Notes under the pieces: generated by a model
The model's input: the letters and a program-made list of their open reading frames with translations, nothing else
What the model was told of the DNA's origin: nothing
Database searches by the model: none
Shown: positions 22,700 to 34,461 of the stretch, one piece after another
Layout: each line of letters opens with the position of its first letter
Position numbering within the stretch: position 1 is the first letter of the stretch
Assembly: GCF_037038585.1 (NCBI RefSeq)
Contig: NC_092522.1
Coordinates: 125,408,661-125,472,660, forward strand
Direction: 5' to 3'
From: Patagioenas fasciata
Lineage: Eukaryota > Chordata > Aves > Columbiformes > Columbidae
Length of the DNA: 64,000 nt
Position numbers and translations under genes: made by a program

Positions 22700-22915
22700 A
22701 GGTCATATAGCATATATGTCTGCCGGTAGGTGCACCTGCCCATAGGTACATCTATAGAAGGGTCTGTCTCCATATGGGAATATCTGCATCTAGGTATAGC
22801 TGGAGGTACCTATACCTGCACATGGGTGCATGTGGGTACATCCGCGTGTGCATATGGCTGGGGCTACCTATGGCTGGGCGTACCTATGGCTGTGGGTACA
22901 TATGGCTGGAAAGCC
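22700..22915. repeat. degenerate GGTACMTATGGCTGG-type repeat
   Basis: Loose copies of GGTACATATGGCTGG and CTACCTATGGCTGGG occur, most clearly at 22840-22910. The A/T content is higher than in the flanks. The period is irregular, so this is a weak call. Confidence 0.45.
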
Positions 22916-24029
22916 ACCAACACCGCACTCCCGGTGGGCCGGGGCAGGACAGGAAGGTTTCTCACCCTGCAGTGTTCCCCGTGTTTTCCGGTGGTTCTGC
23001 CGCGGTGGGTGCCGGCAGTGGGGCTGGAGCCGGGGAAGCGGCGGCACCGGCAACTCCCAGGGACCCGGGCTGCAGGTGGTGGCGTCGCTCCCTGTCCGTC
23101 CGTCCATCCGGATGGCGGGTGCTGCTCAGCACGGCGCTTCCCGCACCACTCACCCGCTGGGATGTTTCGCCCTGTGCCGGCTCCTGCCGGCAGCTCCAGG
23201 ATGGCACATGGCCCTCGCACCAAAACCAGAACCGATTTGATCCCTTTTGCTGTGAAACCTCCACGGAAAAGTTGATGCCAACAGCATTTACCGGGTTTTG
23301 CCACTGCTTCCCGGACCAGGCTGTAAGGTGCCCCCGCGCCGGCTGTGCCAGCGGCACCGCGAGCGTCCCCGCCGCATTGTCCCCGGTGCTCCCGGCATCG
23401 TCCCCCACGTTGTCCCCACTGCTCCCGGTGCCACCCCCGCGTTGTCCTGTGCTCCCGCATCATCGTCTCCACATCATTCCCAGTTCTGCCACTGTCCCCA
23501 CTGTCCCCAGTGTCCCTCCCCACGTCACCCTGCGCCGGGGAGGGAACTGCAGCCCAGCACCGGCGCTCCCCGCGGGGCCAGGGTGCCAGCGGCACAGACC
23601 AAACCTGGCACCTTCCCGGGGCTGCTCGGTCACGGAAAGCAGCAGCTGCACCAATGGGCAGGAACGTGGCTTTAGTGCCGGTGCCGGTGCTGAGCGGGGG
23701 GGATGCGGCGTTTGCCGGGGAGAGGGAGGCCGGATGTTCAGGGAGGATCTGTGAAAGCCGGACAGAAGCCGGGTGAGGAAAACATGAGGAAAAGGGGATT
23801 TAAACACCCAGGAACAGGCAAAATCCCGGCAGAGATGTGGGACCATCCCTGGGTACGATGGCCCCCCTGCCCCCCAGCTCCTCCGGTGGCTCCAGTTTTG
23901 CCAATAGCTGCAATTATCCCGGCTTAAATCCCGGCCTGGCAGGCAGGGCCTGGGCTGGAGGAGCGGCTCCCGGCCTGGCCTTTCCCAGCCGCAAATCTCC
24001 CGGCCCGTGCATGGTGCGGCCAGGATGGG
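22916..24029. other. unique sequence, no gene recognised
   Basis: GC-rich, with a loose CCCCACTGTCCCC/CTCCCGGTGCC repetitiveness at about 23340-23520. No exon or RNA gene is apparent. Confidence 0.45.
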
Positions 24030-24665
24030 CTGCTTGCCTGTGCCGCTGCCTGTGCCGCTGCCTGTGCCGCTGCCTGTGCCTCTGCCTGTGCCGCTGCCTG
24101 TGCCGCTGCCTGTGCCTCTGCCCGCACTGCTGCCTGCACCGCTGCCTGTGCCTCTGCCTGTGCCCCTGCCTGTGCCGCTGCCCCTGCCTCTGCTTGTGCC
24201 TCTGCCTGTGCCTCTGCCTGTGCCGCTGCCTGTGCCGCTGCCCCTGCCTCTGCTTGTGCCTCTGCCTGCACCACTGCCTGTGCCTCTGCCTGTGCCGCTG
24301 CCTGTGCCTCTGCCTGCACCACTGCCTGTGCCTCTGCCTGTGCCGCTGCCTGTGCCTCTGCCTGCACCGCTGCCTGTGCCGCTGCCTCTGCCTCTGCCTG
24401 TGCCTCTGCCTGCACTGCTGCCTGTGCCTCTGCCTGTGCCTCTGCCTGCGCCACTGCCTGCGCCTCTGCCTGTGCCTCTGCCTGTGCCTCTGCCTGTGCT
24501 GCTGCCTGCACCGCTGCCTGTGCCTCTGTGATTCTGCCTGCACCACTGCCTGCACCGCTGCCTGCGCCGCTGCCTGTGCCACTGCCTGCACCACTACCTG
24601 TGCCTCTGCCTGCACCGCTGCCTGCACCACTGCCTGTGCCTCTGCCTGCACCGCTGCCTGCCAGG
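24030..24665. repeat. 12-bp minisatellite CTGCCTGTGCCT
   Basis: About 53 units of CTGCCTGTGCCK or CTGCCTGCACCR, with occasional 6-base units. Because units are multiples of three, all frames stay open. The minus strand reads Ala, Gln and Glu repeats, the plus strand Leu-Pro-Val-Pro or Cys-Leu-Cys repeats. These are repeat by-products. Confidence 0.95.
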
Positions 24666-24969
24666 CTCATCCCGGCTGGCCATGGTGCTCACCACACCGT
24701 CCATGCCGCAGTCCTTGGCAGAGCTGGGGTCCCCAGGGTCCCCCTGGCAGCGCGGCCTCGTCACCGCGAGGAGCAGCGGCACCAGGTCCTGGTGACAGGT
24801 GCCGTTTGATTTGGCTCCCTCCAGGGACCGGGGGATTGGATTAATTAATCTCGCTGGGAAGGCGGGTGCCAAATGAAGCCGGTGACACACGGTCAGCCGA
24901 TTCGTCAGCGCTGCCGTGGGGGGAGAGCAGCTGGTCCTGCCTGGGTGCAGGGGGAGCCTGCGGTGGTGC

Positions 24970-25460
24970 TGAGCTGGCGCGCGGTGTGCCGGGCTGGTGC
25001 ATGGTGTGCTGGGCTGGTGCAGGGTGTGCTGGGCTGGTGCAGGGTGTGCTGGGCTGGCATGCAGTGTGCCGGGCTGGTGCGCGGTGTGCCGGGCTGGTGC
25101 AAGGTGTGCTGGGCTGGTGCAGGGTGTGCTGGGCTGGCACACAGTGTGCCGGGCTGGTGCAAGGTATGCCGGGCTGGTGCATGGTGTGCCGGGCTGGTGC
25201 AAGGTATGCCGGGCTGGTGCATGGTGTGCTGGGCTGGCACGCAGTGTGCTGGGCTGGTACATAGTGTGCCGGGCTGGTGCAGGGTGTGCTGGGCTGGCAC
25301 GCAGTGTGCTGGGCTGGCATGCAGTGTGCCGGGCTGGTGCATGGTGTGCCGGGCTGGTGCAGGGTGTGCCGGGTTGGTGCATGGTGTGCCGGGCTGGTGC
25401 GTGGTGTGCCAGGCTGGTACATGATGTGCCGGGCTGGTGCAAGGTGTGCCGGGCTGGCAC
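24970..25460. repeat. 20-bp minisatellite GGTGTGCYGGGCTGGTGCAK
   Basis: About 24 copies with an almost strict 20-base period. Variation is concentrated at CCG/CTG and at GTGCAT/GTGCAG/GCACGCA. Three units make 60 bases, so every frame is open without meaning. Confidence 0.96.
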
Positions 25461-25829
25461 GCAGCTTTGCCTGGGCCAGGGCACCCATCCCTTCCCCTTC
25501 CCAGCCCCGGTGAGCCGCACGGGGGTGACGTGGGGGTGACAAGGGCAGCGGTGGCCGTGCTGGCAGGGCAGGACCCCCGGGACAAGGCAGGGCCGCTGGG
25601 GGGGTCTCGTCTTTGCCCCTCATCCCTGCCGATGCCGCCAGCCCGGCCACCACCGCGCTCGGGGCAGCTCCTGCTGCTGCCTGTGCCCCATCGCCTCCTC
25701 ACTGCGGGGGATTTGCTTCGTTTTGGGGTCCGGACCTGGGCACCCCCAGACTAAGCAAAGCCTGAGACCCCTGATCTGGGGCCCGCCCCATGGTTCTGGC
25801 CCCACAGCTGCTGTGGGGATACAGGCGTG

Positions 25830-26125
25830 ATGCCACCATAGCCAGAGGGACCCCAAGGGACATGGATGATGCCACCATGGCCAGAGGGACCCCAAGGGAC
25901 ATGGATGATGCCACCATGGCCAGAGGGACCCCAAGAGATGTGGATGATGCCACCATGGCCAGAGGGACTCCAAGGGACATGGATGATGCCACCATGGCCA
26001 GAGGGACTCCAAGGGACGTGGACGATGCCACCATGGCCAGAGGGACCCCAAGGGATGTGGATGATGCCACCATGGCCAGAGGGACTCCAAGGGACATGGA
26101 TGATGTCACCATGGCCAGAGGGACG
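25830..26125. repeat. 39-bp minisatellite carrying a Kozak-like ATG in each unit
   Basis: GCCACCATGG occurs at 25871, 25910, 25949, 25988, 26027 and 26066, with a changed copy (GTCACCATGG) at 26105, a strict 39-base period. Each unit reads MARGTPRDMDDAT in one frame. The frame stays open for 215 codons from 25790 but has no recognisable relatives outside the repeat. It is annotated as a repeat, not a gene. Confidence 0.95.
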
Positions 26126-26847
26126 TGGCGGTGGCCCGTCCCCAGGGACACGCAGCGTGTGGCACATGGCAGCGGTGTGCGCGGCACCAGCCGTCCTGTG
26201 CCACGGGGGTGCGGGGGCGGGTGCGGTGAGGAGCGGGCCCCCCGGAGGGGCCGCAGCCCCCGGCTGGGACAGGCACCGTGCTGCGCTCCCGGCACCTGCG
26301 GCCGCTCCCTCGGCGTCCCACCCAGCGCCGTGTTTGCCCTGCGATCGCCCACCGATAACCGATACAACCACGCTCGCCACTCCCCTTCCTCCCCCATAAA
26401 TCATGGGTGGGGAGGAGGAAGAGGGGGGTGCTGGTGAGGAGGGGTGTGGGTCACACCAAATCTGGTGGTGGTGAGGGATGGAGCCATGGTGGCCATTAAC
26501 CGGCAGACGCCGAGCAGCCCCAGGGCGGCTGCTGACACGAGGCCCCATCACCGAGGGGTCACCGGGTGTCCCCAGCCCTGTCCCACGTCCAGGGACCACG
26601 CCGGGGGCTGCCCAGAGGGGGGCCTGGGGCTGGGACGGGTGCAGAAACCCCGGTCCTGGCCATGCGCGCTGTGAGGTGTTGGGTGCCACGAGCACCGTCC
26701 TGGCTGCAGCTCGGGCTGTGCCGCAGCACCGGAGCGTGGTGGGCACTGTGGGTTCGGCCTTTCCCGGTGATGGCTGCAGTGGGATGGCAAGGGGCACCCG
26801 GAGATCAGCCCCGTGGGGCTCATGGGGTCCCCGAGGTCTCTCTGGGA
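26126..26847. other. unique GC-rich sequence
   Basis: No exon, RNA or mobile element is recognised. Confidence 0.4.
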
Positions 26848-27372
26848 TGCACAGAAACCAAGTGGTCTCCATGGGGCACAAGGAGTCACTGAGGTCTCCA
26901 TGGGGCACAGGGAGTCATTGGGGGTCTCTGTGGGGCACACAGGGTCCCTGGGGTCTCCATGGGGCATATGGAGTCCCTGGGGTTCACAGAAACCATGGGG
27001 GTCTCCATAGGGCACAGGGAGTCATTGGGGTCTCTGTGGGGCACACGGGGTCCCTGGGGTCTCCATGGGGCACAGGGGGTCCCTGGGGTTCACAGAAACC
27101 ATGGGGGTCTCCATAGGGCACAGGGAGTCATTGGGGTCTCTGTGGGGCACACGGGGTCCCTGGGGTCTCCATGGGGCACACAGGGTCCCTGGGGTGCACA
27201 GAAACCATGGGGGTCTCCATAGGCCACAGGGGTCTCTGGGGCACATGGGGTCCATAGGGCATTGGGGTCTCTGTGGGGCACACGGGGTCCCTGGCGTCTC
27301 CATAGGGCACAGGGAGTCATTGGGGGTCTCTGTGGGGCACATGGGGTCCCTGGGGTCTCCGTGGGGCTTCAG
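26848..27372. repeat. minisatellite with 106-bp higher-order unit
   Basis: Short units of the type GGGGTCTCCATGGGGCACA make up larger blocks. CAGAAACC recurs at 26852, 26987, 27093 and 27199; the last two steps are both 106 bases. Confidence 0.92.
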
Positions 27373-28608
27373 CCCATCTGCTGCCCCACCTGAGCAGGCC
27401 CTGACCTCCCAGCTGGGGGTAATTGGGGTTAAATACCGCGATAATGAGGTGTGAAAACGTCACCTACAGCCCAAGCGGGGGGAGGGGCCGGGGCCGCAGG
27501 TGCCACCCGGGCTGCTGCCTGCGCGGGTCCTGCCCACCCAGCGCCCGCGGCACCCCCACGGGACGGGGTGCAGGGCAGGGGGACCCTCCCTGCCCTGGGT
27601 GGCGGTGTCGGGGCCGGGGCCGTGTCTTGGCACAGCTCGGTGTCCCTGTGCCCTCCCGGCACAACGGGACCAACGCGGTGGCTCAGTGTCCCCAGGCGGT
27701 GGCTGGCAGGGTACAGGTCAGGACCCGGGGTCCCAGGGGTGACACAGGGTGCTGCGGGGTGGGACCGGCGCTGGGGACCCTCCTCTGCGGGGCTGCGTGG
27801 GCGCAGGGGAGCCAGACAAACAGTCCTCCCCCACCGGTGGGGACAATGTCCCGGGTGCAGCCGCTGGGGTCTGGGGCGCCGAAGGTGCCAGCCGGGGGGT
27901 GCTCGGCGATGGGCAGCTCAGGGGGGCTGTTGAGGGCAGGGGGTGCTGCCCCAGCCCCCCAACGTGGGGATGGGAATGACCAGTGGGGGAGGCCCGAGGA
28001 CGATGCAGGGGGGATGCGGGTGGTACCAGCACCTGGTACCACCAATGGTCCCTGTCCCTGGGTGGTCTTGGGCAGCGTGGATGCGGCACCCACCGCTCCC
28101 TGGCACACACCGGGCTGGGTGCGGAGCCCGGCAGTGCCGGTAATGCCGTGCTGGCCCCCCGCCGCGCTCGGCCATCGCCCGCTCCCTGCGGAAGAGCTGG
28201 GGTCACCAGCGTGCCGGTGCTGCGGTGGCACAGCGGGGCGTGCAGTGGCGCTCGGTCCGTGCCCCTCGAAGCCAGGCTGGGCTCCCCGGGTGCTTCTGGC
28301 TCCCACCACCCCGGCTGAGGAGCGCGAAGCCGCCCCAGGTCCCAGCCGGGACCCCCCGGCGCTGGGAAGGGTCCGTGTCTTTCCCACCAGTGCCCCTAAT
28401 CCCTGACACAAACGAGCCGGGTGGCCCGGTGCCAAATCGGGGCCGGGAGCGGAGGGGACGCATCTGCGGCCGTGGAGCCGTGGATTCCTGGGGGTCAGGT
28501 TTCCCCAGAGCGCGGCCCCGCCGGCGGCTCTGCCGGGGGCTCTGCGCCATGGGCACCCCCAGAGCGGGCAGAGGGTCCAGCGGTGGATGCGATGCTTCAC
28601 CAAGCGGG
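27373..28608. other. unique GC-rich sequence
   Basis: No gene recognised. Frames of up to 352 codons on the minus strand show no known domain and lie in stop-poor GC-rich DNA. Confidence 0.4.
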
Positions 28609-28712
28609 GCAGCCCCTGCGAGAGCCGCTGTGGCCGTGGGGCAGCCCCTGCGAGAGCCGCTGTGGCCGTGGGGCAGCCCCTGCGAGAGCCGCTGTGGCCG
28701 TGGGGCAGCGCC
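28609..28712. repeat. 32-bp tandem triplicate
   Basis: GCAGCCCCTG begins units at 28609, 28641 and 28673; a partial fourth begins at 28705. The copies are nearly identical. Confidence 0.92.
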
Positions 28713-29231
28713 GGCACAGCGCAGCGGGGCTGGGTGGGCACGAGCGCCCGCCATCACCAGCTCTCCAGGGCAGAGACAACAGCCCCACCGCTGCAGGGGA
28801 CTCTGCCGGGGGCTCTGGCACCCGCCACCCAAACCCCGGCTCCCTGGGAGGGTACGGAGACTCCAGGACGCACCAGTGCCCCCACCCCAGTGATTCCCAC
28901 CCTCCCTCGCCCTTTCTGCCAGATGTGCCGGGCAGCGCAGGGTTTGCAGCGGGGGGAACATCTGGCGGAGCAGCCCAGAGCCGATGGCACAGATGTGGCA
29001 GGCGCCGCGGCCCCCAACACAGGTGGCTCTGTCTGCTCGCAGTGACCCGCGGCCATGACCAATGCGGGTAATGCGCCGGCTCTGCCGCTGCCAACGGCCG
29101 CAGCTGCTCTCCCGCTGCTCTGCAGCGCTCGTGTCCTCTTAGAAACCGTTCTCTTTCTGGCTTTTTTTACACGAACACCTCTGATTTTCCACGCGGAGAA
29201 GGGACGCGACACCCCCCAGGGATGAGATGAG

Positions 29232-29237
29232 TTTATT
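29232..29237 (-). terminator. candidate polyadenylation signal
   Basis: Minus-strand AATAAA is followed by CTCATCTCATCCC and then the GT-rich TGGGGGGTGTCG, the usual layout of a polyadenylation site. It could end a long DTNB 3' UTR, 6.5 kb past the stop, or a separate minus-strand transcript. Confidence 0.35.
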
Positions 29238-30255
29238 GGGTATTTGGCAGGTGACAGAACATGGCTTCCAGTCCGCAGGGCTCTGCTGGGGACGCTCCCG
29301 CACGTCCAGCCGCGTTGGCTCCCGCTCGCTCCGGCGGTGCCAGAACAGGGAACCAGAGCCCCCAGTGCGCCGGGGGTCCCTCTGCTGCCACGGGCAGTGT
29401 CTGCGGTCCTACCTGTGCAAACCGGGTTCCCTCTCCTGGCACGAACCCTGGCACCGCGGCCCCGGCCGGGGGTGCCAGTGCGGGGACGGGGCTCTGTCAC
29501 ATCTTCAGGTGGGTTTGGCCTTGCGGGAGTTGCAAAGTTTCATTGCGAATCTGAATTTCGGGGTGCTGCCCTGCTCTGGTCCGGCCCCGCTCTTTGCTGG
29601 TGGCTCCCATTACGGGCTCCTGACAAAAACTGACCGGCCGGTTGCATAAAATAAACCCCAAATTGGAACGGGAAGAAGCGCATCTGCGGTTACTTGTTTT
29701 TCACTGGTAGCCTCTGGTATGGGGCTGAGCCCGGTGCTGGTGCCACCAGCCTGGGACCTGCACCCTCACCGGGCTGCGGTGACGCCGGAGCAGGACGCAG
29801 CCTGGGGACGGGAATTAAGGCCTGGCCTGAACTGTTCCGTTCCTCTGGGGGGTTAAGGCGGTTGTTCTGAAGGCAAACACCAGTTCACACACAGCTTTCA
29901 GGTCAGCCACAAGCAAGCTGCGCTGCTGGGGGGTTTGTCCCCTCTGCACTGTCCCGGCGTGTCACCGGAGCAGGTGCCTGGTGTCACCGGGGTGCAGAAC
30001 GGCTGCGGGCGCCCTGCATCACCGTGCACGACAGGGTGCGGGTTACCGGGGCTGTGCCAGCAGCACCGCGGCCTTGCCAGGACCCCGTGGATTGGGGGAC
30101 ACAGAGGGTCTCATCCTGAGCAAACGCCGTCCCCCGGCAGCACCAGCACCCACCTTGCGATCATAGAAAACATCTGCTAAACCGCTTTTCTGGCTAAAAC
30201 AAAGGGCACCGCGGGTGAGGTGACGCGGCACGCGGGGCCGCGCCGGCCTGCGCCG
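29238..30255. other. unique sequence, no gene recognised
   Basis: Moderate GC content. A plus-strand AATAAA lies near 29647. No exon with known homology is seen. Confidence 0.4.
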
Positions 30256-30322
30256 GGACAGCCGTTGGACTCGATGACCCGTGGGTCCCTTCCAACCCAG
30301 GACACTCTACAATTCTGCGATT
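30256..30322 (+). mobile_element. CR1 3' terminal fragment
   Basis: TTGGACTCGATGACCCGTGG, GTCCCTTCCAACCCAGGA and ACAATTCTGCGA match the last part of CR1. Only about 65 bases are recognisable. Confidence 0.7.
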
Positions 30323-30562
30323 TAACACGTCTATCCACAAAACCCCGTCCATCCCACCGGGCTTTCTGAACCAAGCCCCGATGTCCCCGCTACCCCGGCT
30401 GCCACGGTGGCAGCCAAAGCAAGAAGAGAGAGTTGTGGAGCGAGTAGTAACAGGAAAACAGCAGCAAACGCGACGCCGCGCTGTGACCCAGGCTCGTGCG
30501 CAACCTGCGTCCCCGGGACATGAACCCCTCCGAACCCTCCTGCGCCGCGTTTTGGGCCCCGG

Positions 30563-32081
30563 CACCTCCACGGAGGGGAGACCTTCAGCTGCCGGGGTCT
30601 CCCATCCCCGGCACCTCCATGGAGGGGACACCTTCAGCTGCCGGGGTCTCCCATCCCCGGCACCTCCACGGAGGGGACACCTTCAGCTGCTGGGGTCTCC
30701 CATCCCCGGCACCTCCACGGAGGGGACACCTTCAGCTGCCGGGGTCTCCCATCCCCGGCACCTCCACGGAGGGGACACCTTCAGCTGCTGGGGTCTCCCA
30801 TCCCCGGCACCTCCACGGAGGGGACACCTTCAGCTGCTGGGGTCTCCCATCCCCGGCACCTCCATGGAGGGGACACCTTCAGCTGCTGGGGTCTCCCATC
30901 CCCGGCACCTCCATGGAGGGGACACCTTCAGCTGCCGGGGTCTCCCATCCCCAGCACCTCCATGGAGGGGACACCTTCAGCTGCCGGGGTCTCCCATCCC
31001 CAGCACCTCCATGGAGGGGACACCTTCAGCTGCCGGGGTCTCCCATCCCCGGCACCTCCATGGAGGGGACACCTTCAGCTGCTGGGGTCTCCCATCCCCG
31101 GCACCTCCATGGAGGGGACACCTTCAGCTGCCGGGGTCTCCCATCCCCGGCACCTCCATGGAGGGGACACCTTCAGCTGCCGGGGTCTCCCATCCCCAGC
31201 ACCTCCATGGAGGGGACACCTTCAGCTGCCGGGGTCTCCCATCCCCGGCACCTCCATGGAGGGGACACCTTCAGCTGCCAGGGTCTCCCATCCCCGGCAC
31301 CTCCACGGAGGGGACACCTTCAGCTGCTGGGGTCTCCCATCCCCGGCACCTCCACGGAGGGGACACCTTCAGCTGCCGGGGTCTCCCATCCCCGGCACCT
31401 CCACGGAGGGGACACCTTCAGCTGCTGGGGTCTCCCATCCCCGGCACCTCCACGGAGGGGACACCTTCAGCTGCTGGGGTCTCCCATCCCCGGCACCTCC
31501 ATGGAGGGGACACCTTCAGCTGCTGGGGTCTCCCATCCCCGGCACCTCCATGGAGGGGACACCTTCAGCTGCCGGGGTCTCCCATCCCCAGCACCTCCAT
31601 GGAGGGGACACCTTCAGCTGCCGGGGTCTCCCATCCCCAGCACCTCCATGGAGGGGACACCTTCAGCTGCCGGGGTCTCCCATCCCCGGCACCTCCATGG
31701 AGGGGACACCTTCAGCTGCTGGGGTCTCCCATCCCCGGCACCTCCATGGAGGGGACACCTTCAGCTGCCGGGGTCTCCCATCCCCGGCACCTCCATGGAG
31801 GGGACACCTTCAGCTGCCGGGGTCTCCCATCCCCAGCACCTCCATGGAGGGGACACCTTCAGCTGCCGGGGTCTCCCATCCCCGGCACCTCCATGGAGGG
31901 GACACCTTCAGCTGCCAGGGTCTCCCATCCCCGGCACCTCCACGGAGGGGACACCTTCAGCTGCTGGGGTCTCCCATCCCCGGCACCTCCATGGAGGGGA
32001 CACCTTCAGCTGTTGGGGTCTCCCATCCCCAGCACCTCCACGGAGGGGACACCTTCAGCTGCTGGGGTCTCCCATCCCCGC
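30563..32081. repeat. 49-bp minisatellite, 31 units, with a 637-bp perfect internal duplication
   Basis: The unit is 49 bases, starting CACCTCCAYGGAGGGGACAC and ending TCTCCCATCCCCRG. Units begin at 30563, 30612, 30661, 30710 and so on. Units 3-15 (30661-31297) and 16-28 (31298-31934) carry the same variants in the same order. Because 49 is not a multiple of three and no frame contains a stop, three plus frames stay open for 485-580 codons. These are repeat by-products. Confidence 0.98.
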
Positions 32082-34461
32082 CTCCGGTGCTCAAACCTCC
32101 CGCAGCCGCAGCCAAAGCCGTAAGCGCACGGGGACGACCACGAAAGGCGCCCGGTGTGCAGGTTATCACCACCTTCCCGTCCTTCCTGACAGCTCATTCA
32201 CAATATTTATATCCCACTAAAGCTGCGGCCAGCACGCCTGTTTATTCTCTCTCCCCAAGGGCTGTGGGTGCCCGACCAGCACCGGCCGCCCAGCGCCGCG
32301 GTATCGGCTCCGGCAGGATGAGAAGCCGAGGGCTGGTTTCAGGGTTTATCGCTCCTTCCCATTCATCACCCCTGATAAATATTTATAGATGCATTAGGGC
32401 ACTCAGCTCCTTCCACTAAAAAGAACCTTCCCAAGCACCAAGGAAAGGAGAAGCCGCCGCTGATTGGAAGCGATGGCCGTGTTTTGTAAGCGGCTGCGGA
32501 AGCAAAGCCCGGCGCGGCTGGGCGCTGAGCTGCCAGCCGCCCGGCACCACCGGCTCGTCTCTCCGTTTGGAGCAAAACCGACCTTGCCTCCTGAAAATGA
32601 ACACGGAGACGCTAACCTCGGCCTAGGAGCGGTTGTCCCTGAATTCCCTGCTTGTAAAGGGACCTTTTCTAACAGTCGGAAGGGCAGCGGAGCCGGGAAC
32701 GCCGGAGCGCGGTGGCTGGTGGCCGGTGCTGCTCTGCCGGCCGCGCGGCCCTGCCAGGGTGACAGTGACACAGCACGCGGCGGCAGCCGGACACCGTGGG
32801 CAGCGTGGCGCTGTGGGATGGGGGGTTTTCTGGAGGCAGAACCCCCTCCGTGTCCCAGGCACCCGGGACGCTCGACACCCGTTTTTTCATGCACACCGAG
32901 GGGCGAGAAGGAGGAACCAGCGTGTGAGGCGACGATGACACCGTTTGGGAGGCGATCGATCCAGATCGGTACCTCGGCAGGAGCGGGAGCGCTGGCTTTC
33001 CTTCTGTGTTTTGTCTTTTCCTTTCCTTAAAGCTCCACAGATGTCTGAGTTTGACGGGGCACTGTCCGATGGCCGCTGGTGACCGCAGGAGGACGCTGGA
33101 GCATGCAGTGACCGAGGCCGGGGCCCGCGGGGCGCCCGCTCTCGTCGGCAGGTGGTGGAGGTTGGTCACAGGCGCACGATGGTGGATGGATCAGCTGGGA
33201 CGGGCCTCTTCCAAAGGCCGGGGAGACGTCTCGGGCGCCAGCGCGACCCTCGGTGCCTGCATCACCGAAACACGCGGTCAGCGCCGGGAGAGCCGCACAA
33301 GCTCCTCTCCCGGCACCTCCGGAACCTGCTGCTCGGCGCTCGGCATCGCCGGGGCAAGCGAGGGTGGGACAAACCTGCAGGACCCCCCTGACCATCGAGT
33401 GTCCTGCCGAGCCCAGAGCTCCTCACCGGACCACCCGGGGGACAGAGGGATCCCCAGATCCGCCGGGACACGGGCGCACGGGTCCCCAGGCCCTGCGAGC
33501 GAGGGCCCGTGAGCCGACACATGGACTTGGCAAGCCAAGTGGGCTCCGTGCCCCAAAGTCTGGCAACAGAAACGCCTGAGGACACTGCCCGTCCCAGCCC
33601 CTCCATCACCCGAGGGTAACCGGAGCCACCGGGGCGGCTTGGCCGGCGCCACCACCAGCCAGGCCCAGGAGGCCCCATCACAGCTCCCGGCACCACAAAC
33701 GGGAACGTGAGGAACCAGAAGAACCATCGCAGCTTAAAGGACTTTTTTGCCTTTCACTAACGTGTCTTTTTTTTCGTTCTTTCTGGAGAATACAGAGCCC
33801 CGAAAGCAGTTTTTCTCTCTGGCACTTCGGGTCGTCTGTAGTTTAGCGCCCATCAGGACCAGGTTTTGGCGGTGCTGGAGGCACCGCTGGGCTCGTCACC
33901 CCCAGACTGGGGCTCGGGGTGAGCGAACAAAGCCACCCTTCGCTCCAAAGCCATTGGAGCTGAAGGGGCCTCCAGAAAACGCCCCGCACGGGCAGTGTGA
34001 GCAGCTCTGCTCTGCTGCCTTCCTCCCTAACGCTGTCACCTCCCTCCTTCTTGAGTTACCGGATTGTTTCCCAGATGAGGCAGGACTTGAATTTCTAACG
34101 TGCTGGTTCTATCATGCAAAATTGTGTTTCAGATCCATCGGGACTAATTCTGGCCCAGTATCTCTGTGGGCTGGGTCTGGGAAGCTGAGGGTCAAAGACT
34201 TTCTCCTGTCTGGTTCCTACACCCTGCGGTGGGAAGGTCCTGGAGAGGGGGTGACGCTGCGCTGGTCCCCGTCCCTTTCTGGCTGACGACACGTGTGTCC
34301 ACAGGGGGTCTGTGCCAGGAGAACCCTCCGGGAACGTGGACAATGGGTTTGTGGCCACGGCGAATCCCCAGCCAGGGTCTGGGGAGTGTGGGAACCCACC
34401 AGTGCCTACCCTGGCTGTTCAGGTGGGGAGATAAGGACCTTATTCAGGTTCTTCAGAGGCA
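32082..34461. other. unique sequence between the 49-bp and 21-bp arrays
   Basis: No gene recognised. A minus-strand AATAAA lies at about 32237. On the minus strand this could be DTNB 3' flank. Confidence 0.4.

Noticed and set aside
30563-32081. CRISPR-like regular repeats
   Set aside because: The units are contiguous with no unique spacers, and the context is a vertebrate genome.
30381-32220. 580- and 574-codon frames
   Set aside because: They are the 49-bp repeat read in three phases.
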